Assembly: GCA_016711605.1 (NCBI GenBank)
Contig: JADJSS010000045.1
Span: 62,001-126,000, forward strand
Direction of reading: 5' to 3'
DNA length: 64,000 bases
From: Saprospirales bacterium
GTDB taxonomy: Bacteria; Bacteroidota; Bacteroidia; Chitinophagales; JADIYW01
This document shows, piece after piece, positions 1 to 9,800 of this stretch. How positions within the stretch are numbered: position 1 is the first letter of the stretch; each line of letters starts with the position of its first letter. The notes beneath the pieces are model-generated. The model did not search any database and was not told the origin of the DNA. It saw only the letters and a program-made list of their open reading frames with translations. The position numbers and the translations under genes were made by a program.

Positions 1-1
1 C

Positions 2-598
2 GATGAGATTTTAACCATTTTTGTTGCTGGACATGAAACTACACAAATAGCATTAAGTTGGACATTTTATTTGTTATCTACAAATCCAGAAAAATATAAA
101 ATCGTATTAAAAGAGATTGATGAAACACTAAATGGTGAGTTACCAACTGCAATAAATATTCGTGGTTTGCATTATCTAAAACAAGTAATAGATGAATCTA
201 TGCGCTGCTTTCCACCAGCTTGGATTATGGGTAGAAAAACGATAGAAAAAGATGTAATTGACGGTTATGAAATTGAAGCTGATACCAATATTATTATGCC
301 TATTTATGTGGTACATCACGATGAAAGAATTTGGGAAAAGCCATACGAATTTAAACCAGAACGTTTTGCCATGGATGAAGTAAAAGAGAAACATAAATAT
401 TCCTATTTTCCATTTGGTGGTGGACCAAGATTATGCATCGGCAACAATTTTGCCATACAGGAAATGCAAGTTTGTTTGGCTATGTTATTGCAAAAATATA
501 AAATTGAAATCGATGAAAATTTTGTTCCGGAACTCGATCCGTTAGTTACACTTCGACCAAAAAATACCATGTTTGCAAAACTGTGGAAAAGGAATTAA
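2..598 (+). CDS. Cytochrome P450, C-terminal part (5' end outside window)
   Basis: A heme-thiolate monooxygenase fragment. The frame is open from base 2, so the gene begins upstream of the window. The I-helix oxygen-activation motif AGHETT lies near base 30, the K-helix ExxR as ESMR near base 195, and the heme-binding loop FPFGGGPRLCIG, with its cysteine ligand, near base 410. The order and spacing of these motifs are those of a normal P450 C-terminal half, and no defect is visible. A TTG at 71 is in frame but lies after the I-helix motif, so it is not the start. The substrate cannot be read from the sequence. The fold assignment is very secure; the physiological role is unknown. Confidence 0.95.
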   Translation, partial: DEILTIFVAGHETTQIALSWTFYLLSTNPEKYKIVLKEIDETLNGELPTAINIRGLHYLKQVIDESMRCFPPAWIMGRKTIEKDVIDGYEIEADTNIIMPIYVVHHDERIWEKPYEFKPERFAMDEVKEKHKYSYFPFGGGPRLCIGNNFAIQEMQVCLAMLLQKYKIEIDENFVPELDPLVTLRPKNTMFAKLWKRN

Positions 599-658
599 TT
601 TGAAGGTTTGAAAATTTGTAAATTTGAAAAATTAAATCTCATCACTCACGACTAAACC
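599..658 (+). repeat. Short tandem repeats (8-bp then 7-bp period) in the gene leader
   Basis: Positions 599-630 hold four 8-bp units (TTTGAAGG, TTTGAAAA and two close variants). Positions 638-658 hold three 7-bp units (CTCATCA, CTCACGA and a diverged third). The last unit ends at 658 and the ATG of the next gene is at 659. See the finding on leader repeats. Confidence 0.7.
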
Positions 659-1225
659 ATGGCAGCAACCGAAACAATACGAATTCCACTTGGCTACAAA
701 GCTCCTGATTTTATCCTTTTAGATACCATTTCCGATAAGCAACTTTCACTAAATGAATTGAAAGGCGAAAAAGCAACTGTTGTGATGTTTATTTGTAATC
801 ATTGTCCGTACGTAAAACATGTAAATGCGCAATTGGTGAATTTGGCAAACGACTATATAAATAAAGGTGTTTCATTCATTGCAATCAGCTCAAATGATAT
901 TGTAAACTATCCGCAAGATGCACCTGATTTGATGAAACAAACTGCAATTGAAGAAAAATATCCGTTTCCATATTTGTACGATGAAACACAAAAAATCGCC
1001 AAAGCATATCACGCAGCATGTACACCTGATTTTAGTATTTTTGATAAAGATTTGTTGTGTGTATATCGAGGACAATTAGATGATTCTCGACCAAAAATTG
1101 ATAGTATTTCTGATGGAAAAGATATTCGAATGGCATTGGATAATATTTTAAATGGAATTCCTGTTTCAGAAATACAAATTCCAAGTTTAGGTTGTAATAT
1201 TAAATGGAAGAAAGATATAAGTTAA
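659..1225 (+). CDS. Thioredoxin-fold redoxin family protein
   Basis: A 188-residue thioredoxin-like protein of the AhpC/TSA-redoxin group. The N-terminal 'APDFILLDT' is the usual entry to the redoxin fold. The active-site region is FICNHCPYVKHV (about residues 44-55), in which a CNHC pair followed by cis-Pro-like sequence replaces the classic CxxC. A second conserved stretch is the C-terminal 'YRGQLDDSRP', typical of cytosolic redoxins annotated as thioredoxin family proteins in Bacteroidota. There is no signal peptide, so a cytoplasmic location is inferred. It probably acts as a thiol oxidoreductase or peroxidase; the partner is unknown. The ATG at 659 directly follows the repeat leader. Confidence 0.85.
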   Translation: MAATETIRIPLGYKAPDFILLDTISDKQLSLNELKGEKATVVMFICNHCPYVKHVNAQLVNLANDYINKGVSFIAISSNDIVNYPQDAPDLMKQTAIEEKYPFPYLYDETQKIAKAYHAACTPDFSIFDKDLLCVYRGQLDDSRPKIDSISDGKDIRMALDNILNGIPVSEIQIPSLGCNIKWKKDIS

Positions 1226-1291
1226 TAGTTATTTGTTTTAAATTTTTGCGAAATAAACCATTTTACATTTAACTTTATAACAATAATCGCA

Positions 1292-2194
1292 ATGAGCATC
1301 TTCAAAAAAATAACCGAAAATCCAATCATTGAAAGTGCAAAAGCATTCCAGAATGCTACAAAAACGGTCAATAATTTAATTTCGTTGATGTCTGATAGTA
1401 ATGTTTCTAAATCTGTTAAAGAAATGATTGCAGGTTTGAGAACTGTTATTACAGAACGACCAAATATCACTTCAATCAATCACTATATCAACCATTTTTT
1501 ATTAAAAATAGATCCAGAAAATCAACCGATAGTAATCAAAGAATTGTTAGAAGTTTTTCATGAACGTTGGAAAAATGTAGATCGCAAAACAGCCGAAATT
1601 GCAAACCAACATTTTGATTTTGAAAACAAAACAATGTTGTTACATGGAAATGATATTCATATTCAATCTTTAATTGATTTATTGATTGTTAATAATAAGA
1701 AATTCAACATTATACAGTTAATATCTAAACAAGATAAAATAGGTAAGGAGCAAGCAGAAATTTTAGCTAATAAACATGTTTCTGTGAAAGTTATTGATGA
1801 TGCTGGTGTCGGAAAATTTCTAAAAGAAATTGACGTTATTTTACTTTCTAGTAATATTATTATGCACGATGTTTTTATTTCAAATGCTGGTGCACACGTG
1901 TTAGCTGCTGCTGCAAATTCCTACAATATTCCAGTGTTTGTGTTGAGCGATAGCCGAACTATTTTAAATAAAAAATTCTTTCCGCAAAGTGTAATTGATA
2001 CGTTTGTTGGTAAAGACAATAAACCAAGTGCAGAACTATGGAAAAATGCACCTGAAAATATAGAAGTTATTTATAATCACATGGAAGAAGTGCCTAATAA
2101 ACTCATCACTACCTTTATTTTGGAAAAAGAAGCACTCACTGCACAGGAATTAAACGATAAAATCGACAAAGTGTTAGTAACAAATTTTTTCTAA
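1292..2194 (+). CDS. eIF2B-alpha/beta/delta-like family protein
   Basis: A 300-residue protein resembling the initiation factor 2B / ribose-1,5-bisphosphate isomerase / MtnA superfamily. The N-terminal half is helical. The C-terminal half has the Rossmann-like part with 'KVIDDAGVGKFLKEIDVILLS' (split here as KVIDDAGVGKF and IDVILLS) and 'NAGAHVLAAAANSYNIPVFV', which corresponds to the family pattern of a glycine-rich turn followed by an alanine-rich helix and the strand IPVFV. Bacteria have no eIF2B complex, so a sugar-phosphate or regulatory role is more likely; the substrate is not deducible. It stands alone on the strand with 66 bp before it. Family assignment is fairly sure and function is open. 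Confidence 0.72.
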   Translation: MSIFKKITENPIIESAKAFQNATKTVNNLISLMSDSNVSKSVKEMIAGLRTVITERPNITSINHYINHFLLKIDPENQPIVIKELLEVFHERWKNVDRKTAEIANQHFDFENKTMLLHGNDIHIQSLIDLLIVNNKKFNIIQLISKQDKIGKEQAEILANKHVSVKVIDDAGVGKFLKEIDVILLSSNIIMHDVFISNAGAHVLAAAANSYNIPVFVLSDSRTILNKKFFPQSVIDTFVGKDNKPSAELWKNAPENIEVIYNHMEEVPNKLITTFILEKEALTAQELNDKIDKVLVTNFF

Positions 2195-2293
2195 ATAAAA
2201 GTTAATTCGCAATATTGGAACAAACTTTGAGTTATATTTAAAATAGAATTCAATAAATAATGAGTCTAGTATTATTTTTTATTATAAAAACTA

Positions 2294-2314
2294 ATAACTT
2301 TTAACAAATAACTT
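2294..2314 (+). repeat. Three 7-bp units in the tonB leader
   Basis: ATAACTT, TTAACAA and ATAACTT in direct succession, ending 4 bp before the start codon at 2319. Confidence 0.5.
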
Positions 2315-2318
2315 TTCC

Positions 2319-3272
2319 ATGTCAAACGTAGTACAACTTCAACAACGTAAAGCGGATCAGCAATCTACAATTCTTACAGCTGTAATATTGTCGGTTTTGT
2401 TTCTTATATTTTGGTTTATAAAAATGCATAATCCAGAAAAACCAATTGAAGATGCTATTTCTGGTGTTGTAATTGATTTTGGTGATAATAAAGACGGACT
2501 CGGTGATGATAATTTGAAAGAAGCTGGTGGAAATAGTGCTGCACCAGCTGCTGCAGCACCACAGCCATCTGCGCCACAACCAACACCGCAAGTAACACCT
2601 GTTGCTTCAACACCAGTAAAATCTACACCTAACAATCAAGTAATTGCACAAGATCCAAATGCAGTGGCGATTGCTCAACAATTAAAAGAAGAAAAAATTC
2701 GTCAGCAAAAAGAATTGCTAGAACAACAAAAAATAGCAGCAGCAATCAAAGCTGCAGAAACTAAAAGATTAGCTGAAGAAGCAGCTATCAAAGCAGCAAA
2801 AGATAAAGCACAAGCAGCAATCACTAAAGGAAAAACTGGTACAGGAACAGGTACCGGAAATGCTAACGGAAACGGCAATGGCAATGGTCAAGGCAACACC
2901 AAACCTGGCGGAAATCAAGGTGCACAATGGGGCACACCTGGTGGTGATCCAAATGGAACTGGCAATGGAAATAACGGTTCTGGTCCTGGAACTGCATCTG
3001 GTGACTTAAATGTTACTGGACGAAAATGGCGCGATAGAAAAGTTCCATTTAATAACACTAACAAAGAAGGAAAAGTAGTGGTTCAAATAAAAGTAGATAA
3101 AAATGGAAACATCATTTATGTAAAAGGTGGTGTGGCTGGTTCTACTACAACAGATGCTTATTTAATTAGTCAGGCAGAACAAGCAGCTCGTAATTCAAAA
3201 TTAACAGAATCAGCTGCAACTGCTGAAGAGCAATTTGGAACTATAACTTACAGATTCAGTAATACACAATAG
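2319..3272 (+). CDS. tonB: Energy transducer TonB-like protein
   Basis: Couples the inner-membrane proton-motive force (ExbB/ExbD) to outer-membrane TonB-dependent receptors. A single membrane anchor lies at about residues 18-35 (ILTAVILSVLFLIFWFI). It is followed by an Ala/Pro/Gln-rich and then charged coiled spacer (residues 70-170), a Gly/Asn/Thr-rich linker (about 170-225), and a C-terminal TonB-type domain in which 'GKVVVQIKVDKNGNI' and a last beta strand 'GTITYRFS' are visible. exbB/exbD are not adjacent, so it must pair with copies elsewhere. Two TonB-dependent receptors lie at the other end of this window, but no specific partnership is implied. The low-complexity linker is glycine-rich rather than proline-rich. 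Confidence 0.85.
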   Translation: MSNVVQLQQRKADQQSTILTAVILSVLFLIFWFIKMHNPEKPIEDAISGVVIDFGDNKDGLGDDNLKEAGGNSAAPAAAAPQPSAPQPTPQVTPVASTPVKSTPNNQVIAQDPNAVAIAQQLKEEKIRQQKELLEQQKIAAAIKAAETKRLAEEAAIKAAKDKAQAAITKGKTGTGTGTGNANGNGNGNGQGNTKPGGNQGAQWGTPGGDPNGTGNGNNGSGPGTASGDLNVTGRKWRDRKVPFNNTNKEGKVVVQIKVDKNGNIIYVKGGVAGSTTTDAYLISQAEQAARNSKLTESAATAEEQFGTITYRFSNTQ

Positions 3273-3381
3273 TTTTGCATTCATTAAGTTTTAATTGTTT
3301 GTATAAAATCATGCTTTTAAATGATTTTACTCATGTTTTATTTTCTTGATTTAGTTCAACTTTGTATCAAACAATTAAAAT

Positions 3382-3765
3382 ATGCCAGCACAAAAGTATT
3401 TAACAGAATTACACCAAGATCACAGAGAATGGTTGAACATCTTATCTTTTTATGAAGAAGATGTAGAAAGCATGAAGAAACGACTGAATGAAGTCGCTTC
3501 AAAAAATACAGACAGAGAAATGCACGCTTGGGTCGAACGTTTTCAAAATAAATTTATTATTCAGCAAGAACAAATTGATATTTTAAAACATGATATCAAT
3601 CACTGCGAATCTAAAATTATACAAAACGTCGAAGAAAATCCAGTAGCAAGCGATCGCAGAAAATCAGATGATCATGTTGAATTGCGCGAAAGAGTAGAAA
3701 CATTTGAATTCTTATTCAACAAACTTAGAAAAGATTTAAATTCATTTGTAGCAAAATGGATGTAA
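3382..3765 (+). CDS. Hypothetical coiled-coil protein
   Basis: A 127-residue soluble protein with no signal peptide or membrane segment. It is rich in Glu, Lys, Asn and Gln with heptad-like hydrophobic spacing over most of its length, and the C-terminal half carries 'LRERVETFEFLFNKLRKDL', so a long helical hairpin is likely. A conserved-looking start 'HQDHREWLNILSFYEEDV' and the even codon use argue that it is a real gene. It ends just before a strong terminator at 3806. I do not recognise a characterised family. Confidence 0.7.
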   Translation: MPAQKYLTELHQDHREWLNILSFYEEDVESMKKRLNEVASKNTDREMHAWVERFQNKFIIQQEQIDILKHDINHCESKIIQNVEENPVASDRRKSDDHVELRERVETFEFLFNKLRKDLNSFVAKWM

Positions 3766-3805
3766 ATATGAATACATTTTAAAAAGAAACGTAACATTCA
3801 ATTTT

Positions 3806-3832
3806 AACCTCAGTTTTACTGAGGTTTTTTTT
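3806..3832 (+). terminator. Rho-independent terminator
   Basis: An 8-bp perfect stem AACCTCAG / CTGAGGTT with a 5-nt loop, followed by eight T. It ends transcription of the coiled-coil gene before leuS. Confidence 0.9.
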
Positions 3833-3925
3833 ATGCTAACAAATTCATAAAACCATTTTTTTCTTGATTGTTGCTATGTTGTGTATTTTTACATTTTACA
3901 AATTATTCTCATTAATTTACGCAAC

Positions 3926-6703
3926 ATGCTTTACGACTATAATAAAATTGAAGAAGAAGCTCGAAAAAAATGGAACGATAACAACGTTTATAAAGTTTCA
4001 ACAAGTTCTATAAAACCAAAATATTATGTGTTGGATATGTTTCCGTATCCAAGTGGTGCCGGATTGCATGTTGGTCATCCATTAGGTTATATTTTCTCGG
4101 ATATTTATGCACGTTACAAACGCATGAAAGGTTTTAATGTCTTACATCCAATGGGTTTTGATGCTTTTGGTTTGCCTGCAGAACAATATGCAATTCAAAC
4201 TGGTCAACATCCAGAAAAAACTACAGAAGACAATATCGAAACCTACATCAAACAACTCAATAAAATTGGTTTTTGTTATGATTGGAATCGAAAAGTAACA
4301 ACATGCAAACCCGAATATTACAAACACACACAATGGATTTTTTTACAACTATTTAATTCATGGTATAACAAAGCAATTGACAAAGCTGACAGTATTTCAA
4401 ACTTAATAACTGTTTTCAATGAACAAGGCAATACATCCGTAAAAGCAGCTTGTGACGATAAAGTACAGATATTTTCTGCTGATGAATGGAATGGCTTTTC
4501 AGCAAAGCAACAGCAAGATATTTTGATGGAATATCGTTTGGCTTTTCAAAAAGAATCGTTTGTAAACTGGTGTCCAGCACTTGGTACGGTTTTAGCAAAC
4601 GATGAAATAGTAAATGGTGTGTCAGAACGTGGTGGTCATCCAGTTGAAAAGAAAAAAATGTCGCAATGGTTTTTGCGTATCACAGCGTATGCAGAACGTT
4701 TATTGAATGGTCTAGATACCTTGGATTGGAATGAAAGTATGAAAGATATGCAACGCAACTGGATTGGAAAATCAATAGGAGCGATGGTGTCTTTTCCATT
4801 AAAAAATCATGCAGATAAGATTGATGTTTTTACAACTAGAGTGGACACGATTTTTGGAGTTTCATTTTTAGTAATTGCACCAGAACATGATTTAGTCAAT
4901 CAAATCACAACACCTGAATTTGTTGGCGCTGTAGAAGAATACAAAAAAATATGCGCATCAAAATCTGATATCGAACGACAAGCAGAAAAACAAGTTACAG
5001 GTCAGTTTACAGGTGCGTATGTATTGCATCCGTTTACACAAACAGAAGTACCGGTTTATATTGCAGATTATGTGTTGGCTGGTTATGGAACTGGTGCTGT
5101 AATGGCAGTGCCTTCTGGCGATCAGCGTGATTATTTATTTGCAAAGAAATTTGAGTTGCCTATCATTCCAATTTTAGATGCACAGCAAAACATAGAGAAC
5201 GAAGCAGATGCCACCAAAGAAGGAAAATACATCAATTCTGATTTTATAAATGGCTTGAATTATAAAGAAGCAACAGCTTTGTTAATTCAAAAATTAGAAG
5301 AGCAAAAACTCGGCTATGGTAAAGTGAATTTCCGTATGCGTGATGCAGGTTATTCGCGACAAAGATATTGGGGCGAGCCGTTTCCAATTTACTATGATAA
5401 AGACGGAATTATTCATACAGTTGCTGAAGATAAATTGCCTGTAATTTTACCAAATGTTGATTCTTACAAACCAACAGGCACCGGCGAAAGTCCGTTGGCA
5501 ACAGCAACAGAATGGGTAACACAACATGGTGAAGGCACACGCATGGAAACCGATACGATGCCAGGTTATGCTGGTAGTTCGTGGTATTTTTTGCGCTATA
5601 TGGATCCTGAAAATCCAAACGAATTAGTAAGCAAAGAAGCACAGGAATATTGGCAAAATGTGGATTTTTATGTTGGTGGTTCTGAGCATGCAGTTGGACA
5701 TTTATTGTACTCGCGTTTCTGGCATAAATTCTTAAAAGATATAGGAAAAGTAAGTACCGAAGAGCCGTTCAAAAAAATGGTCAATCAAGGAATGATTGGT
5801 GGAAGAAGTTTATTGACTCAAACAAATCAAATTAAAAATGTTGAAATTCCATTACATATTCCTGTAATGCTTGCTCAAAATGACAAGTTGACGAAAGAAA
5901 AATTTTTGATTCTTAAAAAAGATGATAATCGTTTTGAAAATATAGAAATTGATGATGTTAATTGGGAAACTGATAAAGATGGAAATGAATTTATTTCTTT
6001 AGATATTCAACTAGAAAAAATGTCTAAAAGATATTTGAATGTAGTAAATCCTGATGATATGGTTTCACAATATGGCGCAGATACTTTTCGTATGTACGAA
6101 ATGTTCTTAGGTCCAATTGATACAGCAAAACCTTGGGATACCAATGGTATTTCAGGTGTGGCTAATTTTATTCGCAAATTCTGGCGCTTGTTTTATGATG
6201 ATTTAGGTAACGCTAAAAATATTGATGCAGCACCAACGCAGGAAGAATTAAAAATTCTACACAAAACCATCAAAAAAGTAAATCAAGACATTGAAAATCT
6301 TAGTTTCAATACGTGTGTTTCTACATTTATGATTGGTGTAAATGAATTGGCTAAACAAAAAACAATTTCAAAATCTACATTAACAGAATTCGTTAAACTC
6401 ATCGCACCTTTCGCGCCACATACAGCAGAAATATTGTGGACTGAAACATTAAAAAATGATTCATCTGTTGTAGATGCTGATTTTCCAACACACGATGAGC
6501 AATATTTAGTAGAATCAACATTTACCTATCCAATTCAGATCAACGGAAAACACCGAACCAACATCGAATTGCCTGTTGATATGGAAAATGAGGAAATTCA
6601 AAACATTGTTTTAGCAGACGAAACCGTGCAAAAATTCACCGAAAACAAAGAACCTAAAAAGTTTATTGTGGTAAAAGGAAGAATTGTAAATGTTGTTGTT
6701 TAA
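3926..6703 (+). CDS. leuS: Leucyl-tRNA synthetase
   Basis: Charges tRNA-Leu in the cytoplasm. The corrected start is the ATG at 3926, giving MLYDYNKIEEEARKKW; an in-frame GTG at 3881 would add 15 residues of unlikely sequence. Class I signatures are present: HIGH as HVGH in 'PYPSGAGLHVGHPLGY' and KMSKS as KMSKR in 'LEKMSKRYLNVVNPDD'. The CP1 editing domain is seen as 'FTTRVDTIFGVSFLVIAPEH', where the usual TTRPDT is TTRVDT, and as 'AVPSGDQRDYLFAKKF'. The C-terminus has the beta-grasp-like 'FIVVKGRIVNVVV'. At 925 residues it is the normal Bacteroidota length, which includes an insertion before KMSKR (about residues 625-690). The reading frame is intact, unlike many others here. Confidence 0.98.
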   Translation: MLYDYNKIEEEARKKWNDNNVYKVSTSSIKPKYYVLDMFPYPSGAGLHVGHPLGYIFSDIYARYKRMKGFNVLHPMGFDAFGLPAEQYAIQTGQHPEKTTEDNIETYIKQLNKIGFCYDWNRKVTTCKPEYYKHTQWIFLQLFNSWYNKAIDKADSISNLITVFNEQGNTSVKAACDDKVQIFSADEWNGFSAKQQQDILMEYRLAFQKESFVNWCPALGTVLANDEIVNGVSERGGHPVEKKKMSQWFLRITAYAERLLNGLDTLDWNESMKDMQRNWIGKSIGAMVSFPLKNHADKIDVFTTRVDTIFGVSFLVIAPEHDLVNQITTPEFVGAVEEYKKICASKSDIERQAEKQVTGQFTGAYVLHPFTQTEVPVYIADYVLAGYGTGAVMAVPSGDQRDYLFAKKFELPIIPILDAQQNIENEADATKEGKYINSDFINGLNYKEATALLIQKLEEQKLGYGKVNFRMRDAGYSRQRYWGEPFPIYYDKDGIIHTVAEDKLPVILPNVDSYKPTGTGESPLATATEWVTQHGEGTRMETDTMPGYAGSSWYFLRYMDPENPNELVSKEAQEYWQNVDFYVGGSEHAVGHLLYSRFWHKFLKDIGKVSTEEPFKKMVNQGMIGGRSLLTQTNQIKNVEIPLHIPVMLAQNDKLTKEKFLILKKDDNRFENIEIDDVNWETDKDGNEFISLDIQLEKMSKRYLNVVNPDDMVSQYGADTFRMYEMFLGPIDTAKPWDTNGISGVANFIRKFWRLFYDDLGNAKNIDAAPTQEELKILHKTIKKVNQDIENLSFNTCVSTFMIGVNELAKQKTISKSTLTEFVKLIAPFAPHTAEILWTETLKNDSSVVDADFPTHDEQYLVESTFTYPIQINGKHRTNIELPVDMENEEIQNIVLADETVQKFTENKEPKKFIVVKGRIVNVVV

Positions 6704-6854
6704 CATTTTTCATTTATTTTGTAATGTTTATCAACAATAACCTACTTATTTCTTCTTAATCAAGAATTGTTAGTATTTCAAATGTTAAATTATTAACAAT
6801 ATACTTGAAATTAACAAAACTTAATTAAATTTACATATCTAAAGCAATTTAAAA

Positions 6855-9800
6855 ATGAGAAAAAACATTACACTAACTTTAATGTTAGTAGTCATTTCTT
6901 TGCTGTCTTATTCTAAAGACTACAAAGATATAGCTATTAAATTTATTAAAGAAAACAAAACCAATCTGCAACTTTCTGATCAAGACATCAAAGACTTAGT
7001 TGTGGCAAAACAATATCATGACGATTTCACTGGATTTGATCGTGTGATTTTCCAACAGTCTGTCAACGGACTAAATTTTAAGAATGGATACATTGGTATT
7101 CATTTAAAAGATGGTGTTGTGTTCAATAGTACAACTAATGGTGTTTTTGATTTGAAAAAACAAATACCAACTACTTCACCTTCTATTGCAGCAAAAATTG
7201 CTTTATCTAAAGCATATTCAGCTGTTTATCCAAATGAAGCGAAAACAGTTGGTCAGTCACGATATAACGCAGAAGAAAAAGCTTATATCTTCGGAAACGA
7301 AAATGACTTAGATAATTATGCTGAAGTTCGTTTAATGATTGTTAAAAACGATTATGAAAAAGCATTCTTAGCGTGGGAAGTTAGTTTCGGTAATTCAAAA
7401 GGTACTAATGTTTGGCATGTTGAAATCAATGCACTTAACGGTTCTTTAATTGCTAAAAGAGACATGGTTCACCACTGCGAATTTGGAAAAGGTGGTTATT
7501 TGAATTCTAACTCAACTGGTACCGCAAATTCAAATAAATTACTATTTGTTGAAGATCAAAACACTAATGGTCCATCAACTTCAGATGACATTCAACAATT
7601 AGCGAGTGCTTACAGAGTATATCCATTTACTGTTGAGTCTCCAACTTACGGTTCTCGTGTTTTAATCACAGATCCTGAAGATGCTGTTGCATCACCTTTT
7701 GGCTGGCACGACACTAATGGTGCAGCAGGTGCAGAATCAACTTTAACAAGAGGAAATAATGTGAATGCTTATTCTGACAAAGATGCAAATGATGCGGTAA
7801 ATCCTACAACTGGAGTTGATAGATTTTATGCTGATGGAGGCGCTGCTTTAAATTTCGATTTCCCTATAGATTTCACAAAACAATTAGATACTTTAGAAAA
7901 TTCTAAGCCAATACAAGTGCAATTATTCTATATGAATAATATGATGCATGATATTATGTATAAGCATGGTTTTACTAAAACGAATTTTAATTTTCAATCA
8001 AATAATTATGGTGGAAGTACTGCAACTGACAATGACCCTGTAAATGCTGAAGCACATGATGGCTCAGGATTAAATAATGCAAATTTCTATACTGCTCCAG
8101 ATGGAACTAACTCAACTTTTAATCGTACTCGAATGCAAATGTTTATGTGGGATGGAACACCACCATCTACATTAAATTACAATGCACCATCTACTATTGC
8201 AGAAAATGATGTAGCGCACGGATCGCAAAACGGTTGGGGACCATGTTCTTATAATGTTACTGGTTCAGTTGCAAATGCTACGTCAGCAACTGCTCCTTCT
8301 AGTTATGTTTGTGGTGCTGTAAATAATGGTGCACAAATAACAGGTAAAATTGCTTTAATTGATAGAGGTGATTGTAATTTCTCAGAGAAAGTATTAAATG
8401 CTCAAAATGCAGGTGCTATTGGTGTTATCATCATTAATAGACAAACTGCAGGAGATTCTATAATTGGCATGGCAGCTGGTACTGCTGCTGGTAGTGTTAC
8501 TATTCCTGCAATGTTTGTTACTTATGTTTATGGACAAAAATTAAGAGATAATCTTGCAACTGCAAATGTTACAATGACTAGAGTTTCTACTAATAATTGT
8601 TTAGAATATGACGGTTCATTAGATAATGGTATAGTATCTCATGAATATGGTCATGGAATTTCTAACAGATTAACTAATGCCGCAGGTGGAAATACATGTT
8701 TAAGTAATGGAGAACAAGGAGGTGAAGGTTGGAGTGATTTCTTTGCACTTGTTTTATCTAAAAAACCTGGAGATAACAAAAACACAGAACGTGGAATAGG
8801 AAATTATGCTGTTGGACTTCCAGCGACTGGAGAAGGCATTAGAAGATATCCTTACTCTTATGATATGTCTATAAACCCATTAACTTATGCAGATATGGCA
8901 GCGAGTACCGAAGTTCATGATATCGGTGAAATTTGGTGCGCAGCACTTTGGGATATGCATTGGTTGTTAGTTGAAAAATATGGCATAAGTACAGATTTCT
9001 ATTCAGGAAACGGTGGAAATAATATAGCATTAAAACTAGTAATTGAAGGTCTTAAATTGCAAAAATGTAGCCCTGGGTTTTTAGATTCAAGAAATGCTAT
9101 ATTAAAAGCTGATTCTATATTGTATGCTAAAGCAAATACTTGTGAAATATGGACTGCCTTTGCACGTAGAGGAATGGGATTTTCTGCAGTTCAAGGATCT
9201 GCTGCACTTGCATCAGATCAAACAGCTGCATTTAACTTGCCAGCTTCTTGCTCAACGACACCTTCAGTAACTGCAAGTTTCACGGCTAGTGATACGGTAG
9301 TATGTATCGGAGGCAGTTTAACGTTTACGAGTACATCAACGACAGCCAACGGAGGTGTTTTAGATTCAATAAGATGGACGTTGCCAGGAGGCACACCATC
9401 AACTTCAACAAGTAGCTCAGTGAGTCCTGTGTTTAATACAGTAGGCAATTATACTATTAGCTTAGTAGCGTACACACATAATGGAGCGACAGTAATAGCA
9501 AGTACAGTAGCTACCAAATCAATCCGAGTACGACCAAATGCGTCGATAACCTTAAGCTCAGCAGCGGGAACGAATGCACAAGTAAAATGTGTAAATACGG
9601 CTATTACATCGATTACCTATTCAGTAGGAGGTGGTGGCACAGGTGCAGGGGTAACGGGTTTACCAGCAGGAGTAACAGGTGGTTTTGCAGGTGGAGTGTT
9701 TACGATAAGTGGAACACCAACAGCTACAGGAACATTTAACTATACGGTAACGACGACAGGAACTTGTACGCAAGCAACTGCAGTGGGAAGCATAACAGTG

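Noticed and set aside
3881..3925. Upstream GTG start for leuS
   Set aside because: It adds 15 hydrophobic residues not found in leucyl-tRNA synthetases; the ATG at 3926 fits the family.
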